Positions 26,501 through 36,254 are shown, counted from the stretch's first letter. The stretch is 64,000 nt of DNA from Paenibacillus algorifonticola (GCF_000971975.1 NZ_LAQO01000001.1:372001-436000), one strand, 5' to 3'. The notes: a model not told the origin generated them from the letters alone. Made by a program: numbers and translations.

Positions 26501-27157
26501 TTACACCCATAATCCAAACAACCCTTCATTCACACCTAGATTATACATATAATACAAACCAAATACAGCGCTAATAATCCCGGTTGCTCCAATCAAGACG
26601 CGATTCAGCTTGAAACGGCTGGAAGAAAGAATGAACGGGATGCTGATGAAAGTAGTAAAGCATAACATGCCGATTACCGTCCCTACACCAAATACGACGA
26701 TATAGATCAGCCCTTCGCTAATGCTGTTCACGGTGCTCATCGTCAGGACGACCATCGCTCCGCTGCCAGCGAGGCCGTGGATAAAACCAATCAGCAGCGA
26801 TTTACGGTAGGAGCCATGAAAATGCTGACTTTCCTTCGCATCCACATTCGTATGTATGCTTCTGAGCGAAATAATCGTATTCACGCCCAGCACGACAATC
26901 ATTACACCGACAAGAAACTCCAAGGACATCGCCCATTTTTCCGTCATTTCGCTTCTCATTGCCATGAGGATAAATCCAACAATAAACAGCGTTAGCGAAT
27001 GCCCAATTCCCCAAAACACGCCGGAAAAAGCGGATTTGACGATATGCTTGCTTTTAATCGCAATCGTTGATACCGCAATGACATGATCTGGCTCAAGCGC
27101 ATGCTTGATGCCCAGCAGAAACCCGATTGCCAGTACAGAGAGTATACCTGCATCCAT
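26501..27157 (-). CDS. ureH: UreH-type nickel permease
   Basis: 218 residues with six to seven membrane segments. The HALEPDHVIAVS motif in the first segment is the His/Asp nickel-binding signature of the NiCoT/UreH family; a second conserved patch GFIHGLAGSGAM follows. It should import Ni2+ for urease. AGGGGGTTTTGGG precedes the ATG. It is the last gene of the ureA-ureBC-ureF-ureG-ureD-ureH operon, 33 bp after ureD. Confidence 0.93.
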   Translation of the reverse strand: MDAGILSVLAIGFLLGIKHALEPDHVIAVSTIAIKSKHIVKSAFSGVFWGIGHSLTLFIVGFILMAMRSEMTEKWAMSLEFLVGVMIVVLGVNTIISLRSIHTNVDAKESQHFHGSYRKSLLIGFIHGLAGSGAMVVLTMSTVNSISEGLIYIVVFGVGTVIGMLCFTTFISIPFILSSSRFKLNRVLIGATGIISAVFGLYYMYNLGVNEGLFGLWV

Positions 27158-27190
27158 CCCAAAACCCCCTGTTTTTGATTTCTATATCAA

Positions 27191-28033
27191 CTACTTTCGC
27201 AGCTTAAAAGCATCCTTACCCAGCAACAGCGGGCGAAGCTCGCTCCAAATGACGTGGAACAGCGCCTCAAGCTCTGCCCCGCTATGTCCAAGGCAGCGCA
27301 CGACTAGCCCGTTCGCCTCCAAGAGCGTCACTCCGCCGTAAATTCCTTGCCCTGCCCCTCCTCCTCCACTTGACATCTTCACGTCTAGATAATTATCAAG
27401 CACATGCCGCACCACATCCACGTGCTCTGCCCCGACAGCTTCAGATAAACACCAGAAGCTGCCGAAATGAGAGTAGCCGCCAAGAACCGATTGCGGTGAA
27501 AATCTCAACGGCTCCAGATGCAGCGGGTCCCACACGACAAGCCGATCCCCCCAATATACCGACAGCTCGCTATGTAGCCTATCGTATTTAAACATCTCCC
27601 CATAGCCTGCACGGCCGGGCGTCAGCATATCGCTCATAAACAGCTGCGCCCCCGGCTCCATATGTATGATGCTGTTCCCGCTATAACGGACATCCTTATA
27701 AGGAACGAGCGGCCCTGGAAAATACTCCATCACAGCATTTTTCCCGACTCGAAAAAGATTGCTCTGCCCGCTTGTTTTTCCGCCTTTTCCTGGATGCAGC
27801 TTGCACGACGACTGTGTCGTAAGCAGCAGATGGGCGTTTTCCCCTACTGTGCAATCCAACTCCTGAACATCTCCGCCGAACAGGCCGGGAGATGATTCCA
27901 TTAAATAAATAATCATCTCGCCGGACGGCCCTTTGAACGGGCGGGTAATTTTCAGCGGTGCTTGATGAGCCGAATAGCTCAAAACATTTTTCCCATTTAT
28001 ATAATCAATTTCACCCTGCCATCGGCTATGCAT
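27191..28033 (-). CDS. ureD: Urease accessory protein UreD
   Basis: 280 residues. UreD (UreH in Helicobacter) forms the scaffold and nickel tunnel with UreF and UreG on apo-urease. Diagnostic segments: [56 protein letters not shown] and [13 protein letters not shown]. The ATG at 28033 overlaps the end of ureG by 8 nt, indicating translational coupling. Confidence 0.95.
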   Translation of the reverse strand: MHSRWQGEIDYINGKNVLSYSAHQAPLKITRPFKGPSGEMIIYLMESSPGLFGGDVQELDCTVGENAHLLLTTQSSCKLHPGKGGKTSGQSNLFRVGKNAVMEYFPGPLVPYKDVRYSGNSIIHMEPGAQLFMSDMLTPGRAGYGEMFKYDRLHSELSVYWGDRLVVWDPLHLEPLRFSPQSVLGGYSHFGSFWCLSEAVGAEHVDVVRHVLDNYLDVKMSSGGGGAGQGIYGGVTLLEANGLVVRCLGHSGAELEALFHVIWSELRPLLLGKDAFKLRK

Positions 28034-28742
28034 GGTCGTGATGATGCTCGTGATGGTGATGATGAGTGTGGCTATGCTTTAGGTTAGGACAAGCTGCGAT
28101 AATCCATTCCACGACTTTAGCGGCACTTTCTTCACTTTTGAGATTGGTCAGGACAAAAGGACGGTCTCCGCGCATCCGCTTGGAGTCCTCGCTCATCACC
28201 TCAAGGCTGGCGCCCACATAGGGGGCGAGATCGATTTTATTAATGACGAGCAGATCGGAGCGGGTAATGCCCGGCCCACCTTTGCGCGGAATTTTCTCGC
28301 CTTGCGCAACATCAATAATGTAGATAAACATATCGACCAGTTCTGGGCTGAATGCTGCTGCCAAATTATCGCCGCCACTTTCAATGAACAGCAAATCAAG
28401 ATCGCTAAAACGCGCCTCCAGATCTTCGACCGCTTCCATATTCATCGACACATCCTCGCGGACAGCGGTATGCGGGCAACCTCCTGTTTCCACTCCAATG
28501 ATGCGCTCCTGCGGCAAAACGCCTGTTTTGGTCAATATGACCGCGTCCTCTTTCGTATAAATATCGTTGGTAATAATACCAATGCTGTAGCCCGGATACA
28601 TCATTTCGCTGATTTTCTCCAGCAGCGCTGTTTTCCCCGACCCTACAGGACCGCCTACTCCGATACGAAGCGCTCTTCCTCCTTGAAACGGCGTGCTGTT
28701 CCAGCTGTCATGGGCATGGCTATGATTTGCTCCTCCACACAT
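28026..28742 (-). CDS. ureG: Urease accessory GTPase UreG with His-rich ends
   Basis: 238 residues. SIMIBI GTPase that powers nickel insertion: P-loop [16 protein letters not shown], metal motif GGCPHTA (Cys-Pro-His) and [17 protein letters not shown]. Unusual are a His-containing N-terminal extension (NHSHAHD) and a C-terminal tail in which about 12 of the last 18 residues are His. UreE, normally the His-tailed nickel chaperone, is not encoded in this operon, so the tail may take over nickel storage and delivery. GGAGAG lies 8 nt before the ATG. Confidence 0.96.
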   Translation of the reverse strand: MCGGANHSHAHDSWNSTPFQGGRALRIGVGGPVGSGKTALLEKISEMMYPGYSIGIITNDIYTKEDAVILTKTGVLPQERIIGVETGGCPHTAVREDVSMNMEAVEDLEARFSDLDLLFIESGGDNLAAAFSPELVDMFIYIIDVAQGEKIPRKGGPGITRSDLLVINKIDLAPYVGASLEVMSEDSKRMRGDRPFVLTNLKSEESAAKVVEWIIAACPNLKHSHTHHHHHEHHHDHA

Positions 28743-28799
28743 ACAATCATCTCTCCTTCATCATTTTTGATTGCCAACGAAAGCTAGCTTCGTCCAGCA

Positions 28800-29531
28800 C
28801 TAAGACATAAATAAACGGGAATACAAGCTTTCATGGCGCATGGCCGCAATTTCCTGCATGACGTTCGCGGTATACATCTCGCTTGGCAAAAGCGGCTCCC
28901 CTGTTATCGCCGCCGCCTCACGCTCCAGAAGCGGGAACAAGGCGGTCATGATTTTTTGACCATCTGTCTGGCCAAGACTCCACATCCGAATTAAATTTTG
29001 CAGCATGCTGTTAACCGTCTGATATAAAAAGCTGAGCACCGCCATATGAGGCGTCAGCTGCAAATACGCGCAAATCCAGCCATGAACGATCGCCGCATTC
29101 GCGTCCCCGCGCTCATGCTTAATCCAAGCCGCATAATCGCCAAGCTGTGCTTCGGGGTATACGGCCTGCACGGTATGCAAATACCGTTTGCCAATTTTGC
29201 TTGCCCCTTCTCTTGACTCCCGCGCAAGGCGCGTCCCCGTCATCCTGCGCGATAAATCCAGCAGCTTCGCTTTAATCGCTTCCTGTTCCCGCTGCTCGGA
29301 CTGCTGCAAGTAGGCCGGCACCCATATCGCACTCCAATACACGCCAGTTCCTTCAATGGGGGTAACCGTACCACGAATGTAACTATCCATCCACGCCAAA
29401 AAGTCGGGAATCGTGCGAATCCGCTCCTCCTGCACATACGTTTCTAGGCCGAAGGAGTGGGAAAAGGCCCCTGTCGGAAAGGCCGAGTCCACCAGCTGCG
29501 CCACTTGCAAAAAAGACAGCATAATCGGCAT
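28800..29531 (-). CDS. ureF: Urease accessory protein UreF
   Basis: About 243 residues, all-helical. UreF regulates UreG GTPase activity in the UreDFG complex. Typical N-terminus LVDSAFPTGAFSHSFGLETY and C-terminal SLGQTDGQKIMTALFPLLER. The start is ambiguous: GGAGG is 3 nt before the ATG at 29531 and 12 nt before the ATG at 29522; a GTG at 29534 also exists. It lies 18 bp downstream of ureBC and 57 bp upstream of ureG. Confidence 0.93.
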   Translation of the reverse strand: MPIMLSFLQVAQLVDSAFPTGAFSHSFGLETYVQEERIRTIPDFLAWMDSYIRGTVTPIEGTGVYWSAIWVPAYLQQSEQREQEAIKAKLLDLSRRMTGTRLARESREGASKIGKRYLHTVQAVYPEAQLGDYAAWIKHERGDANAAIVHGWICAYLQLTPHMAVLSFLYQTVNSMLQNLIRMWSLGQTDGQKIMTALFPLLEREAAAITGEPLLPSEMYTANVMQEIAAMRHESLYSRLFMS

Positions 29532-29549
29532 CACCCTCCAAGCGAGCTT

Positions 29550-31565
29550 CTAAAATAAGTAATACCGCTGTGCCATCGGAAGCTCGCTTAGCGGCTCGCA
29601 GATCGCCTGCTCACCATCTACGAGCACCTCATACGTATCTGGATTTACCGTAATTTCCGGCGTTAAGTCATTCAGCAGCATGTCACGCTTGCCGATGTTC
29701 CGGCAGCCCGAAACAGGCAGCACCTGCTTCGCAAGGCCCAACTGCTGCTTAATTCCAGCATCGGCGGCTGCCTTCGATACGAAGGTGATGCAGCTGCTGT
29801 ATTTCGCCTTGCCATGCGATCCAAACATGAGCCGGCCGATTTTAGGCTCCGGTGTTGGAATCGAGGCATTAGGATCACCCATGATCGCGAATGCAGGCAT
29901 TCCGCCTTTTAACACCATTTCCGGCTTCGTTCCGAAAAACGCCGGCTTCCACAAGACGAGATCCGCCCATTTCCCCGCCTCCACCGAGCCTACATAGTCC
30001 GAAATGCCGTGGGCAACGGCTGGATTAATCGTATATTTAGCTACAAATCGTTTCACCCGGCCATTGTCATTTGTGCCATCCTCGCCAGCCAATGGACCGC
30101 GCTGGCGCTTCATTTTATCAGCCGTCTGCCACGTCCTGGAAATAACCTCCCCCACTCGGCCCATCGCCTGCGAATCGGAGCTAATAATGCTAAGCGCCCC
30201 CAAATCATGCAGAATATCTTCCGCCGCAATCGTTTCTGGGCGGATGCGAGAGTCAGCGAAAGCAACATCCTCGGGAATGTTGCGATCGAGGTGATGGCAA
30301 ACCATCAGCATATCTAAATGCTCTTCTATCGTATTTATCGTAAAAGGCTTTGTTGGGTTCGTCGAAGACGGGATGACGTTCGGATGGCCTGCGAGTGTAA
30401 TAATATCCGGCGCATGGCCGCCGCCCGCCCCTTCGGTATGATACGTATGAATCGTCCGTCCGTTAATTGCCTTAATCGTCTCTTCCACAAAGCCCGCTTC
30501 ATTAAGCGTATCGGTATGAATCGCTACCTGGACGTCCATTTCGTCCGCGACTGTGAGCGCTGCGTCAATAACCGCGGGGGTTGAGCCCCAATCCTCATGA
30601 ATTTTGAGGCCAATCGCTCCTGCCGTCACTTGCTCGCGCAGCGTATCCAGACCGGATGAGTTGCCTTTGCCAAGAAAACCGATATTCATCGGGTACTCCT
30701 CAGCCGCCTCCAGCATTCGGTGAATATGCCAGCTGCCCGGTGTACAGGTTGTAGCTTTCGTTCCCTCTGCTGGTCCTGTTCCCCCGCCGATCATCGTTGT
30801 GACGCCAGAAGACAGCGCCGTCTCGATTTGCTGCGGGCAAATAAAATGAATATGCGTATCGATCCCACCTGCAGTAATGAGCTTTCCTTCGCCAGCAATA
30901 ACCTCTGTCGAAGCGCCGACAATCAGCTCAGGATGAACGCCCTCCATCGTATCCGGGTTGCCCGCCTTGCCGATTGCGACAATTTTCCCATCCTTGATGC
31001 CAATATCACCCTTTACAATGCCGGTGTAATCAATAATAACGGCATTGGTTATAACCGTATCGAGCACCTTCTCATCCCGAGTACGAAAAGCGGACTGTCC
31101 CATGCCATCCCTCAGCACCTTGCCTCCGCCGAACTTGCATTCATCTCCATAATGGGCATAATCGTGTTCGATTTCTATAAACAGCTCTGTATCAGCGAGC
31201 CTCACCCGGTCACCTATCGTCGGCCCAAACATGCTGATATAAGCTTCTCTAGAGATTGGCAAACCAGTTTGCTTATCCTCACCTTCTGTACTTAACGGCG
31301 CAGCCGCTCCGCCATAAGCTACGAGCTGAACCGACTTTTCCTCGCCTGGCTCGAAGCGCACAGCCGTTCCTGATGGAATATTGAGGCGAAAGCCTTCTGC
31401 TGCAGCACGGTCAAAATCCAGCTTCGGATTCACCTGTGCAAACGGAAAATGCGACCCTACCTGAATCGGCCGATCCCCGCGGTTCATAACTCGTACATCT
31501 CTTACTATGCGACCTGTATTTTGCCAAACCATATCCTGCTTCGGAACCACCTCACCGGGAATCAT
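29550..31565 (-). CDS. ureBC: Urease beta-alpha fusion subunit
   Basis: 671 residues in one frame. Residues 1-~85 are the beta subunit ([38 protein letters not shown]); a linker of about 18 residues follows; the alpha subunit begins at [13 protein letters not shown] (~104). The beta portion lacks its usual last ~20 residues (the GFNG region). All alpha active-site residues are kept: H238 and H240 (DTHIHF), carbamylated K321 (GLKIHEDWG), H350, H376, C423-H424 flap (MVCHH) and D464, each offset by 104 from the Klebsiella numbering. Hydrolyses urea to ammonia and carbon dioxide in the cytosol. Its start overlaps the ureA stop (ATGA). Confidence 0.96.
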   Translation of the reverse strand: MIPGEVVPKQDMVWQNTGRIVRDVRVMNRGDRPIQVGSHFPFAQVNPKLDFDRAAAEGFRLNIPSGTAVRFEPGEEKSVQLVAYGGAAAPLSTEGEDKQTGLPISREAYISMFGPTIGDRVRLADTELFIEIEHDYAHYGDECKFGGGKVLRDGMGQSAFRTRDEKVLDTVITNAVIIDYTGIVKGDIGIKDGKIVAIGKAGNPDTMEGVHPELIVGASTEVIAGEGKLITAGGIDTHIHFICPQQIETALSSGVTTMIGGGTGPAEGTKATTCTPGSWHIHRMLEAAEEYPMNIGFLGKGNSSGLDTLREQVTAGAIGLKIHEDWGSTPAVIDAALTVADEMDVQVAIHTDTLNEAGFVEETIKAINGRTIHTYHTEGAGGGHAPDIITLAGHPNVIPSSTNPTKPFTINTIEEHLDMLMVCHHLDRNIPEDVAFADSRIRPETIAAEDILHDLGALSIISSDSQAMGRVGEVISRTWQTADKMKRQRGPLAGEDGTNDNGRVKRFVAKYTINPAVAHGISDYVGSVEAGKWADLVLWKPAFFGTKPEMVLKGGMPAFAIMGDPNASIPTPEPKIGRLMFGSHGKAKYSSCITFVSKAAADAGIKQQLGLAKQVLPVSGCRNIGKRDMLLNDLTPEITVNPDTYEVLVDGEQAICEPLSELPMAQRYYLF

Positions 31566-31888
31566 TCTTCACTCCCCTTCCTTCGCGGAATAATCGGGTC
31601 ATGAATCGTTACCAGCTTCGTTCCATCTGGAAAGGTAGCCTCTACCTGCACCTCATGAATCATCGACGAGATGCCCTCCATTACATCCTCCTCCGCAAGA
31701 ATCGTGCGCCCGAAGCTCATCAGCTCAGCCACGGTCCTCCCGTCTCTTGCACCTTCCATAATTTCATACGTAATAATGGCGACGGCTTCAGGATAATTAA
31801 GACGGAGGCCTCTAGCCTGCCTTCTTCGTGCCAAATCCGCTGCCAAGACGATAAACAGCTTCTCCTTCTCTCTCTCCAGCAAATACAT
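31562..31888 (-). CDS. ureA: Urease gamma subunit
   Basis: 108 residues, slightly longer than the usual ~100. Typical sequence: [28 protein letters not shown] and [15 protein letters not shown] at the end. Structural subunit of the (gamma-beta-alpha) urease. AAGGAG is 7 nt before the ATG. First gene of the urease operon; 210 bp of AT-rich DNA upstream holds its promoter (no confident boxes) and the terminator of the next gene. Confidence 0.96.
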   Translation of the reverse strand: MYLLEREKEKLFIVLAADLARRRQARGLRLNYPEAVAIITYEIMEGARDGRTVAELMSFGRTILAEEDVMEGISSMIHEVQVEATFPDGTKLVTIHDPIIPRRKGSEE

Positions 31889-32021
31889 CGCTACACTCCT
31901 TTTATCGCAACGTCTTTATTGTACCAGCTAAATCCCGACCTTCTTGTCATATATACTAACATGAAAACCCTGATTTTTGGATATTTTAATTGAAAAAATT
32001 AAACAATTTCCTTTTCCATAC

Positions 32022-32068
32022 AAAAAAGAAGCCCCCAGCGCCACGTTATCCGTGTTGCTGGAAGCTTT
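32022..32068 (-). terminator. Terminator after the dioxygenase-like gene
   Basis: Interrupted minus-strand stem (AAGCTTCCAGC / GCTGGGGGCTT with an inner ACG/CGT) followed by a TTTTTTG run, 31 bp after the stop. Confidence 0.75.
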
Positions 32069-32098
32069 CCTTACCGCCGTTTTCGGAGTACAGCAGTC

Positions 32099-33055
32099 CT
32101 AGTTCGCCGCTAACCGATAATTAAACGTCGTTGTAGGCAACCCGTCCACCTCAGTGAAGGTTACCTGATTGTACGCTGGCAAGCTTTGGGCAATATTATC
32201 CTGCGCAGCAGTCATTTTATCGCCACTCAAGCTTGGAATAATAAGCTGTGTAATCACACTCTTATATCCGGTTGCCGTCGTGTTCGTGTGAATATGGCGC
32301 GTACGCCCTGTATACTCACCCGGATAAATCGTTGTGTACTCATAATAGCCGTTTGCATCCGTCAGCACATAGCCGCGCAGCGAAAGCTGGCTCGCCGTGT
32401 AGCTGCTGGCAGCACCATTGGAATTCGGATGGTAGTTGCCGCTATCATCCGCCTGCCAAATTTCAACCTTGGCACCGGCTACAGGCGTCGTTCCCGTCGC
32501 TCCAGCATACACATAACCCTTCACCTTGATTTTCTCGCCTGTGAGGCTGTCATAATTCAAGTTGCCGCCGGTTAATTGGCTCGTTCCCGTAACGTAGTAC
32601 GGCCCTTGTGTAACCTGCTGTGTAAGTCCCGTATCGTCGGTTGACCCCGATGTGGTCGCACCCGTTGTCGTACCAGTCCCTGTACTGCCCGTACCGCTAG
32701 TCCCCGTGCCTCCAGTTGGCGGCGTTCCGGTCGGCGGCTGCCCACCGCCCCCACCACCATTGATAGTGACGGTTTTTGAAGTGCTGTCATACGTTACATT
32801 CATGCCGAGCGCCTCCGAGACACCGCGCAGCGGCACGTAGACGGAACCTGCATAATTGAACGGATCCAGCACTGTTCCCGCCTCATCCTTCAATGTAACG
32901 GTACTGCCGTTGACATTCACCTTAATGTCGTTGTACACGACAGAAATCGACTTCTGAAGCGACTGGGCAAAGGTCGTAAACGGAAGTGTTACTGCAGCCG
33001 TGATTACTACACCAACAACAAAGCCTTTGTAGCCTTTTCCTGCATTTTTAAACAT
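32099..33055 (-). CDS. Exported stalk-domain / intradiol dioxygenase fusion
   Basis: 318 residues. Signal-like N-terminus (GFVVGVVITAAVTLPFTTFA, to ~31), a copper-amine-oxidase N-terminal (stalk) domain at ~35-100 (YVPLRGVSEALGMNVTYD), a Gly/Thr/Ser linker ~105-145, and an intradiol ring-cleavage dioxygenase domain ~150-318. The four iron ligands expected for the family are visible: Tyr in SGNYHPN, Tyr in PGEYTG, and both His in TRHIHTN. It would open catechol-type rings outside the cell. The start at 33055 follows a GGGGGA stretch; the longer frame lacks a site. No aromatic-degradation genes are nearby. Confidence 0.88.
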   Translation of the reverse strand: MFKNAGKGYKGFVVGVVITAAVTLPFTTFAQSLQKSISVVYNDIKVNVNGSTVTLKDEAGTVLDPFNYAGSVYVPLRGVSEALGMNVTYDSTSKTVTINGGGGGGQPPTGTPPTGGTGTSGTGSTGTGTTTGATTSGSTDDTGLTQQVTQGPYYVTGTSQLTGGNLNYDSLTGEKIKVKGYVYAGATGTTPVAGAKVEIWQADDSGNYHPNSNGAASSYTASQLSLRGYVLTDANGYYEYTTIYPGEYTGRTRHIHTNTTATGYKSVITQLIIPSLSGDKMTAAQDNIAQSLPAYNQVTFTEVDGLPTTTFNYRLAAN

Positions 33056-33133
33056 AGCTGTTTCCCCCTTCCCCATTAAAATAGGAAGAAGCTTCAGAAC
33101 ATAAAAGTCCATGCCAGCTTCTTCCCTATCATT

Positions 33134-33592
33134 CTACCTGTTTCCCTCTTCACTAGCCTGAATGGCAACTGAAAGTTTTGCATTGCGCTCCAATTGAACC
33201 CGAATGCCCTCACGGTCGATTTGAATCCAATATTCGGCGATTTTGCCTGCCTCGACCCGATAAACGGCGCTCGCTATTTCAATAACCGGTTTGCCAGTCG
33301 GCGCAAAACCATCTATTTCTCCCAAGTGGGCGCCAACCTGCTTCCAGCGCACGTAAACCTCATTCTCCTGAGCTAAAAAATGTTCAACCGTTAACGAGAA
33401 TGCGCCATAGCTCTCTATCATTTCACGAACATGATCTGCATAATCCGCTGGCGATCGCTCTACCGTCACTTCCTTTTCCGATTGGACCTGATGAGCCAAT
33501 ACGCGTTCTGCCATCACCTCATGTACCGCATCAAGCTCCTTGCCCGAGCGAACCTTTTCAAAAAAATCACGTACAACCTGTGCAGCTGTCAT
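33134..33592 (-). CDS. SnoaL-like / NTF2-fold protein
   Basis: 152 residues, one NTF2-like cone (helices at ~5-25, then beta-sheet EHFLAQENEVYVRWKQVG and VIEIASAVYRVEAGKIAEYW). This matches the ester-cyclase/SnoaL-like group often called lactone or ketosteroid-isomerase-like; substrate unknown, cytosolic. GAGGG is 6 nt before the ATG at 33592; the ATG at 33598 abuts it. Confidence 0.87.
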   Translation of the reverse strand: MTAAQVVRDFFEKVRSGKELDAVHEVMAERVLAHQVQSEKEVTVERSPADYADHVREMIESYGAFSLTVEHFLAQENEVYVRWKQVGAHLGEIDGFAPTGKPVIEIASAVYRVEAGKIAEYWIQIDREGIRVQLERNAKLSVAIQASEEGNR

Positions 33593-33703
33593 CCTCATCC
33601 CTCTTTCAATATTGGTTATGATTCTAGCAAGCTCAATATCCTATTCATGCTATTTTCACAAAAGAACGATCTGAACGGGCTTTCATCAATACTGTAAAAT
33701 TTA

Positions 33704-33717
33704 ATAACGATCGGTAT
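33704..33717. promoter_or_regulatory. TetR-type operator, site 1
   Basis: ATAACGATCGGTAT, one change from the perfect palindrome ATACCGATCGGTAT. A second copy is at 33816-33829. An 8-bp inverted repeat ATTCAATT / AATTGAAT follows directly. No TetR gene is nearby. Confidence 0.5.
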
Positions 33718-33769
33718 TCAATTATATTAAAATTGAATAGGAGAATTGTCAATATTCAAGCATTAATCC

Positions 33770-33829
33770 TTGACAAGTCCACGGCTTTATCATTATAGTA
33801 ATCAAGCATAATTATATACCGATCAGTAT
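33770..33829 (+). promoter_or_regulatory. Promoter plus TetR-type operator site 2 before the MFS pseudogene
   Basis: -35 TTGACA (33770-33775), 18-bp spacer, -10 TATAGT (33794-33799). Operator ATACCGATCAGTAT (33816-33829) lies at the transcription start. It looks like an intact repressor-controlled promoter that now drives a broken gene. Confidence 0.6.
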
Positions 33830-33890
33830 TTTATTTTACGCAATGAACGGCCCTCACAAACCCGAATCCATGAAGGAGTTATTTTTGATA

Positions 33891-34412
33891 ATGAAAAAAA
33901 GCACACCGTCTGCGAACATCGCTGTCGGTTTCTCCACAAGCTCAGCTGTACTGTTTGCAGGCATTGCCGTCGTCGGGCTGCTTGCTGTTGTCACCCAAAC
34001 ATGGGTCGCTTTCGCGGCAGCATTAAGCATTAGCGGCAGCGGCAGCGTGAGCAGGACGGCTTGCTGACCCGCGGCTTTGGGCAACGAACAACTGGCATCG
34101 CCTTGTGCTGCTGCTTATTTCGTGGCTGGCTATTTGTTACGCCGACCAATCCCTTTTCCCGTTAATTATAGGTATTATCTTGCTCGATTTAGCCGTACAG
34201 GCGGTACATGTCACCAATTAGAGCATGATCCTCAGCGTCCGATCAGACGCATGCAGCAGACCGACCACCGATTACATGGTATTTTATTCCATAGACAGCG
34301 CATCTGGCTCTATTGCTTCTACTAGCATTTACGCTTATGCTGGCTGGGAGCAAGCGTGAGCGCCATAGCGCTTCTATTTTGGGCAGCAACCCGCTTGACA
34401 AAGTCTGCTTAG
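33891..34412 (+). pseudogene. Decayed MFS transporter gene
   Basis: Fragments of one MFS protein in changing frames. ATG 33891 reads hydrophobic sequence (SSAVLFAGIAVVGLLAVV) to a TGA near 34065. An overlapping frame reads AGRLADP, the MFS loop signature, then LVLLLISWLAICYADQ, IIGIILLDLAVQAVHVTN, a TAG at 34219-34221 where NQS is expected, and YMVFYSIDSASGSIASTSIY. A further frameshift near 34345 continues LGASVSAIALLFWAATRL to a stop at 34412. At least two frameshifts, one nonsense codon and large deletions are present, so it is not functional. The upstream promoter and TetR-type operators remain. Confidence 0.8.
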
Positions 34413-34471
34413 CTCTCCCTTTTTCAACGGTGCATCCAGCGATCGTACTCGAGTTCCTTCGCTTTGGACCA

Positions 34472-34526
34472 TTATCCCCTTAGCTCAGAAAACATTCGCA
34501 CACCGTTTCTGAGCTAAGGGGATAAC
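34472..34526. repeat. Intergenic inverted-repeat element, copy 2 (about 55 bp)
   Basis: TTATCCCCTTAGCTCAGAAA (34472-34491) and exact complement (34506-34525), loop of only 14 nt, so the RNA would form a 20-bp hairpin. Outside, GCTTTG (left) and CAAAGC (right) sit at the same distance from the repeat, suggesting the ancestral termini were longer. It lies between two pseudogenes. The 34527-34604 stretch beyond it is a low-complexity run of TTTATCGCT-like units. Confidence 0.88.
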
Positions 34527-34604
34527 ATAGCAAAGCAGAAAGAACAGCATTAGCGCTCAACATTTTTACACTTTATCACTTTATTGTTTTATTACTTTAT
34601 CGCT

Positions 34605-35000
34605 TTATCGCTTTATGATTCATTCGCATCCAACCTATTAGAATAATCGTGAGCATACTGCCCAGTATGAGGGCAAACCAATCACAAGCGAGTGTTTGTC
34701 TTAAATACTGGGTAACCATTCCGAGTCGTTCCAATCCATTGGTCCAAATACATTGGAATAGCTGAAGCGAATATGCTTGTAATTTCCCAGGAAATAAAGG
34801 AAGCTATTACGGCTACCTTAAAAAGCTTGCGAATACCTTTAGGCACCTTCGCAAAACCAAGTTTTCCTTGTTTTTACTTTTAATTCCTGCATAGGACAGC
34901 AATAAGGAGGCCACTCCCGGAATAATCAGCAGCATATGAGCTACATAGGAAAGCAGCTTTGGCATAAGTGTAAACTTAGGCAAAGCCGGTCCTTTCTATT
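34605..35000 (-). pseudogene. Decayed membrane transporter gene (probably MFS)
   Basis: On the minus strand, hydrophobic coding-like fragments occur in three frames: an ATG near 34956 opens LLSYVAHMLLIIPGVASLLL; another frame gives KVPKGIRKLFKVAVIASFIS followed by ITSIFASAIPMYLDQW; a third gives FALILGSMLTIILIGWM and then MNHKAIK. The middle fragment resembles the VPxxIRxxF..A..GF segment at the start of the C-terminal half of MFS exporters. No intact frame and no Shine-Dalgarno site. Family call is tentative. It occupies most of the 966-bp geneless stretch 34070-35035 along with repeat copy 2. Confidence 0.5.
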
Positions 35001-35035
35001 AGATGTTCACTTGACTGTTACAAAATCACGCTCAT

Positions 35036-36079
35036 TTACACCCGGTGTTTATCTATTCGCACCTCCGCCAGACGATCCGCTGCACGGAAAGAAGGAATTT
35101 GCTGTTGTTTCGATATTTCAAAAATGCGCTGCAGCTGGCTGTAAATCCCCTCTACCTTGCTGAGCACCCGCTCCCGGTTATAACCAAACCATTCATCAGC
35201 TACATTAATTAACCCGCCAGAGTTGACGACGTAGTCTGGAGCATATAATATGCCTCGGGCAGCCAGCTGGTCACCGTGCTTTTCTTCCCTCAGCTGATTA
35301 TTGGCAGCACCTGCAACCACTTTAGCCTTGAGCAGCGGAAGCGTATCATCATTAATAATTCCACCCATCGCGCAAGGCGCAAAAATATCACATTCGACAC
35401 CATAGATATCATCCACACCTACCGCTTTTGCCCCAAACTCAAGCACTGCGCGCTCCGCATTTGCTTGCACGACATCGCTCACAATCAGCTTTGCGCCCGC
35501 TTCGTGCAAATAGCGGCATAAATGGTAGGCAACGCTTCCCACACCCTGTACCGCGATCGTTTTTCCCTTCAGTTCAGCTGAGCCGAAAGCTTCAAGGGCG
35601 GCAGCACGGATGCCATGAAATACACCCAGTGCCGTAAAAGGCGAAGGATTACCCCCGCTACCAAACTCTGGCGATACCCCCGTAACGAATTTCGTCTTCT
35701 GCCGAATAAAATCCATATCCGCCACTGTCGTCCCCACGTCCTCCGCCGTGATGTATCGACCGTTCAAGGTTTCAATGAATCGTCCAAACGCATGGAACAG
35801 CTCCTTGCTTTTATCTGTCACGGGGTTACCGATAATGACCGCCTTGCCCCCGCCCAGATTAAGCCCTGCCGCAGCCGATTTATAGGTCATACTCCGTGCT
35901 AGCCGGATAACATCATGGACTGCGGCCTCCTCCGTTGCATAAGGGTACATGCGTGTACCGCCAAGTGCGGGTCCAAGCGTCGTATCATGAATGGCGATAA
36001 TCGCCTTTAAACCCGATTTCTGATCATAGCAGAAAACTAACTGCTCCACACCATATTGCTCCATGCGCTCAAAATACAA
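35036..36079 (-). CDS. bcd: Leucine (branched-chain amino acid) dehydrogenase
   Basis: 347 residues. NAD-dependent oxidative deamination of leucine, isoleucine and valine, feeding branched fatty acid synthesis. Family segments: [47 protein letters not shown] with the catalytic Lys, and the Rossmann loop [12 protein letters not shown] chose TTG at 36079: AGGAG is 8 nt upstream and the N-terminus then aligns with known leucine dehydrogenases. The C-terminal ~15 residues differ from the usual ending, perhaps because the gene runs into decayed DNA. Single gene. Confidence 0.92.
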   Translation of the reverse strand: MYFERMEQYGVEQLVFCYDQKSGLKAIIAIHDTTLGPALGGTRMYPYATEEAAVHDVIRLARSMTYKSAAAGLNLGGGKAVIIGNPVTDKSKELFHAFGRFIETLNGRYITAEDVGTTVADMDFIRQKTKFVTGVSPEFGSGGNPSPFTALGVFHGIRAAALEAFGSAELKGKTIAVQGVGSVAYHLCRYLHEAGAKLIVSDVVQANAERAVLEFGAKAVGVDDIYGVECDIFAPCAMGGIINDDTLPLLKAKVVAGAANNQLREEKHGDQLAARGILYAPDYVVNSGGLINVADEWFGYNRERVLSKVEGIYSQLQRIFEISKQQQIPSFRAADRLAEVRIDKHRV

Positions 36080-36190
36080 AACACCCACTCCTATCTCCAT
36101 TAAAACAATGTCAGTTATATATTCGTTTTGATGCGAGAAACGGTCTAATCATATCCGTGAATATCCCTCAAATCAATCTATTCTTCAAAG

Positions 36191-36229
36191 CTATGATTTG
36201 ACTCATCAGCTTGCCTAGCCAAATCATAG
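36191..36229. promoter_or_regulatory. Inverted repeat upstream of leucine dehydrogenase
   Basis: CTATGATTTGACT (36191-36203) and AGCCAAATCATAG (36217-36229): 13-bp arms with one mismatch (a G-U pair in RNA), 13-nt loop, about 110 bp before the start codon. No T tract. Possibly a leader structure or operator. Confidence 0.4.
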
Positions 36230-36254
36230 AACCCCCTCATTAATGAGCAGCAAA

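Noticed and set aside
34527..34620. TTTATCGCT-like tandem run as a possible CRISPR or satellite
   Set aside because: Units are short, imperfect and lack spacers; simple AT-rich repetition.
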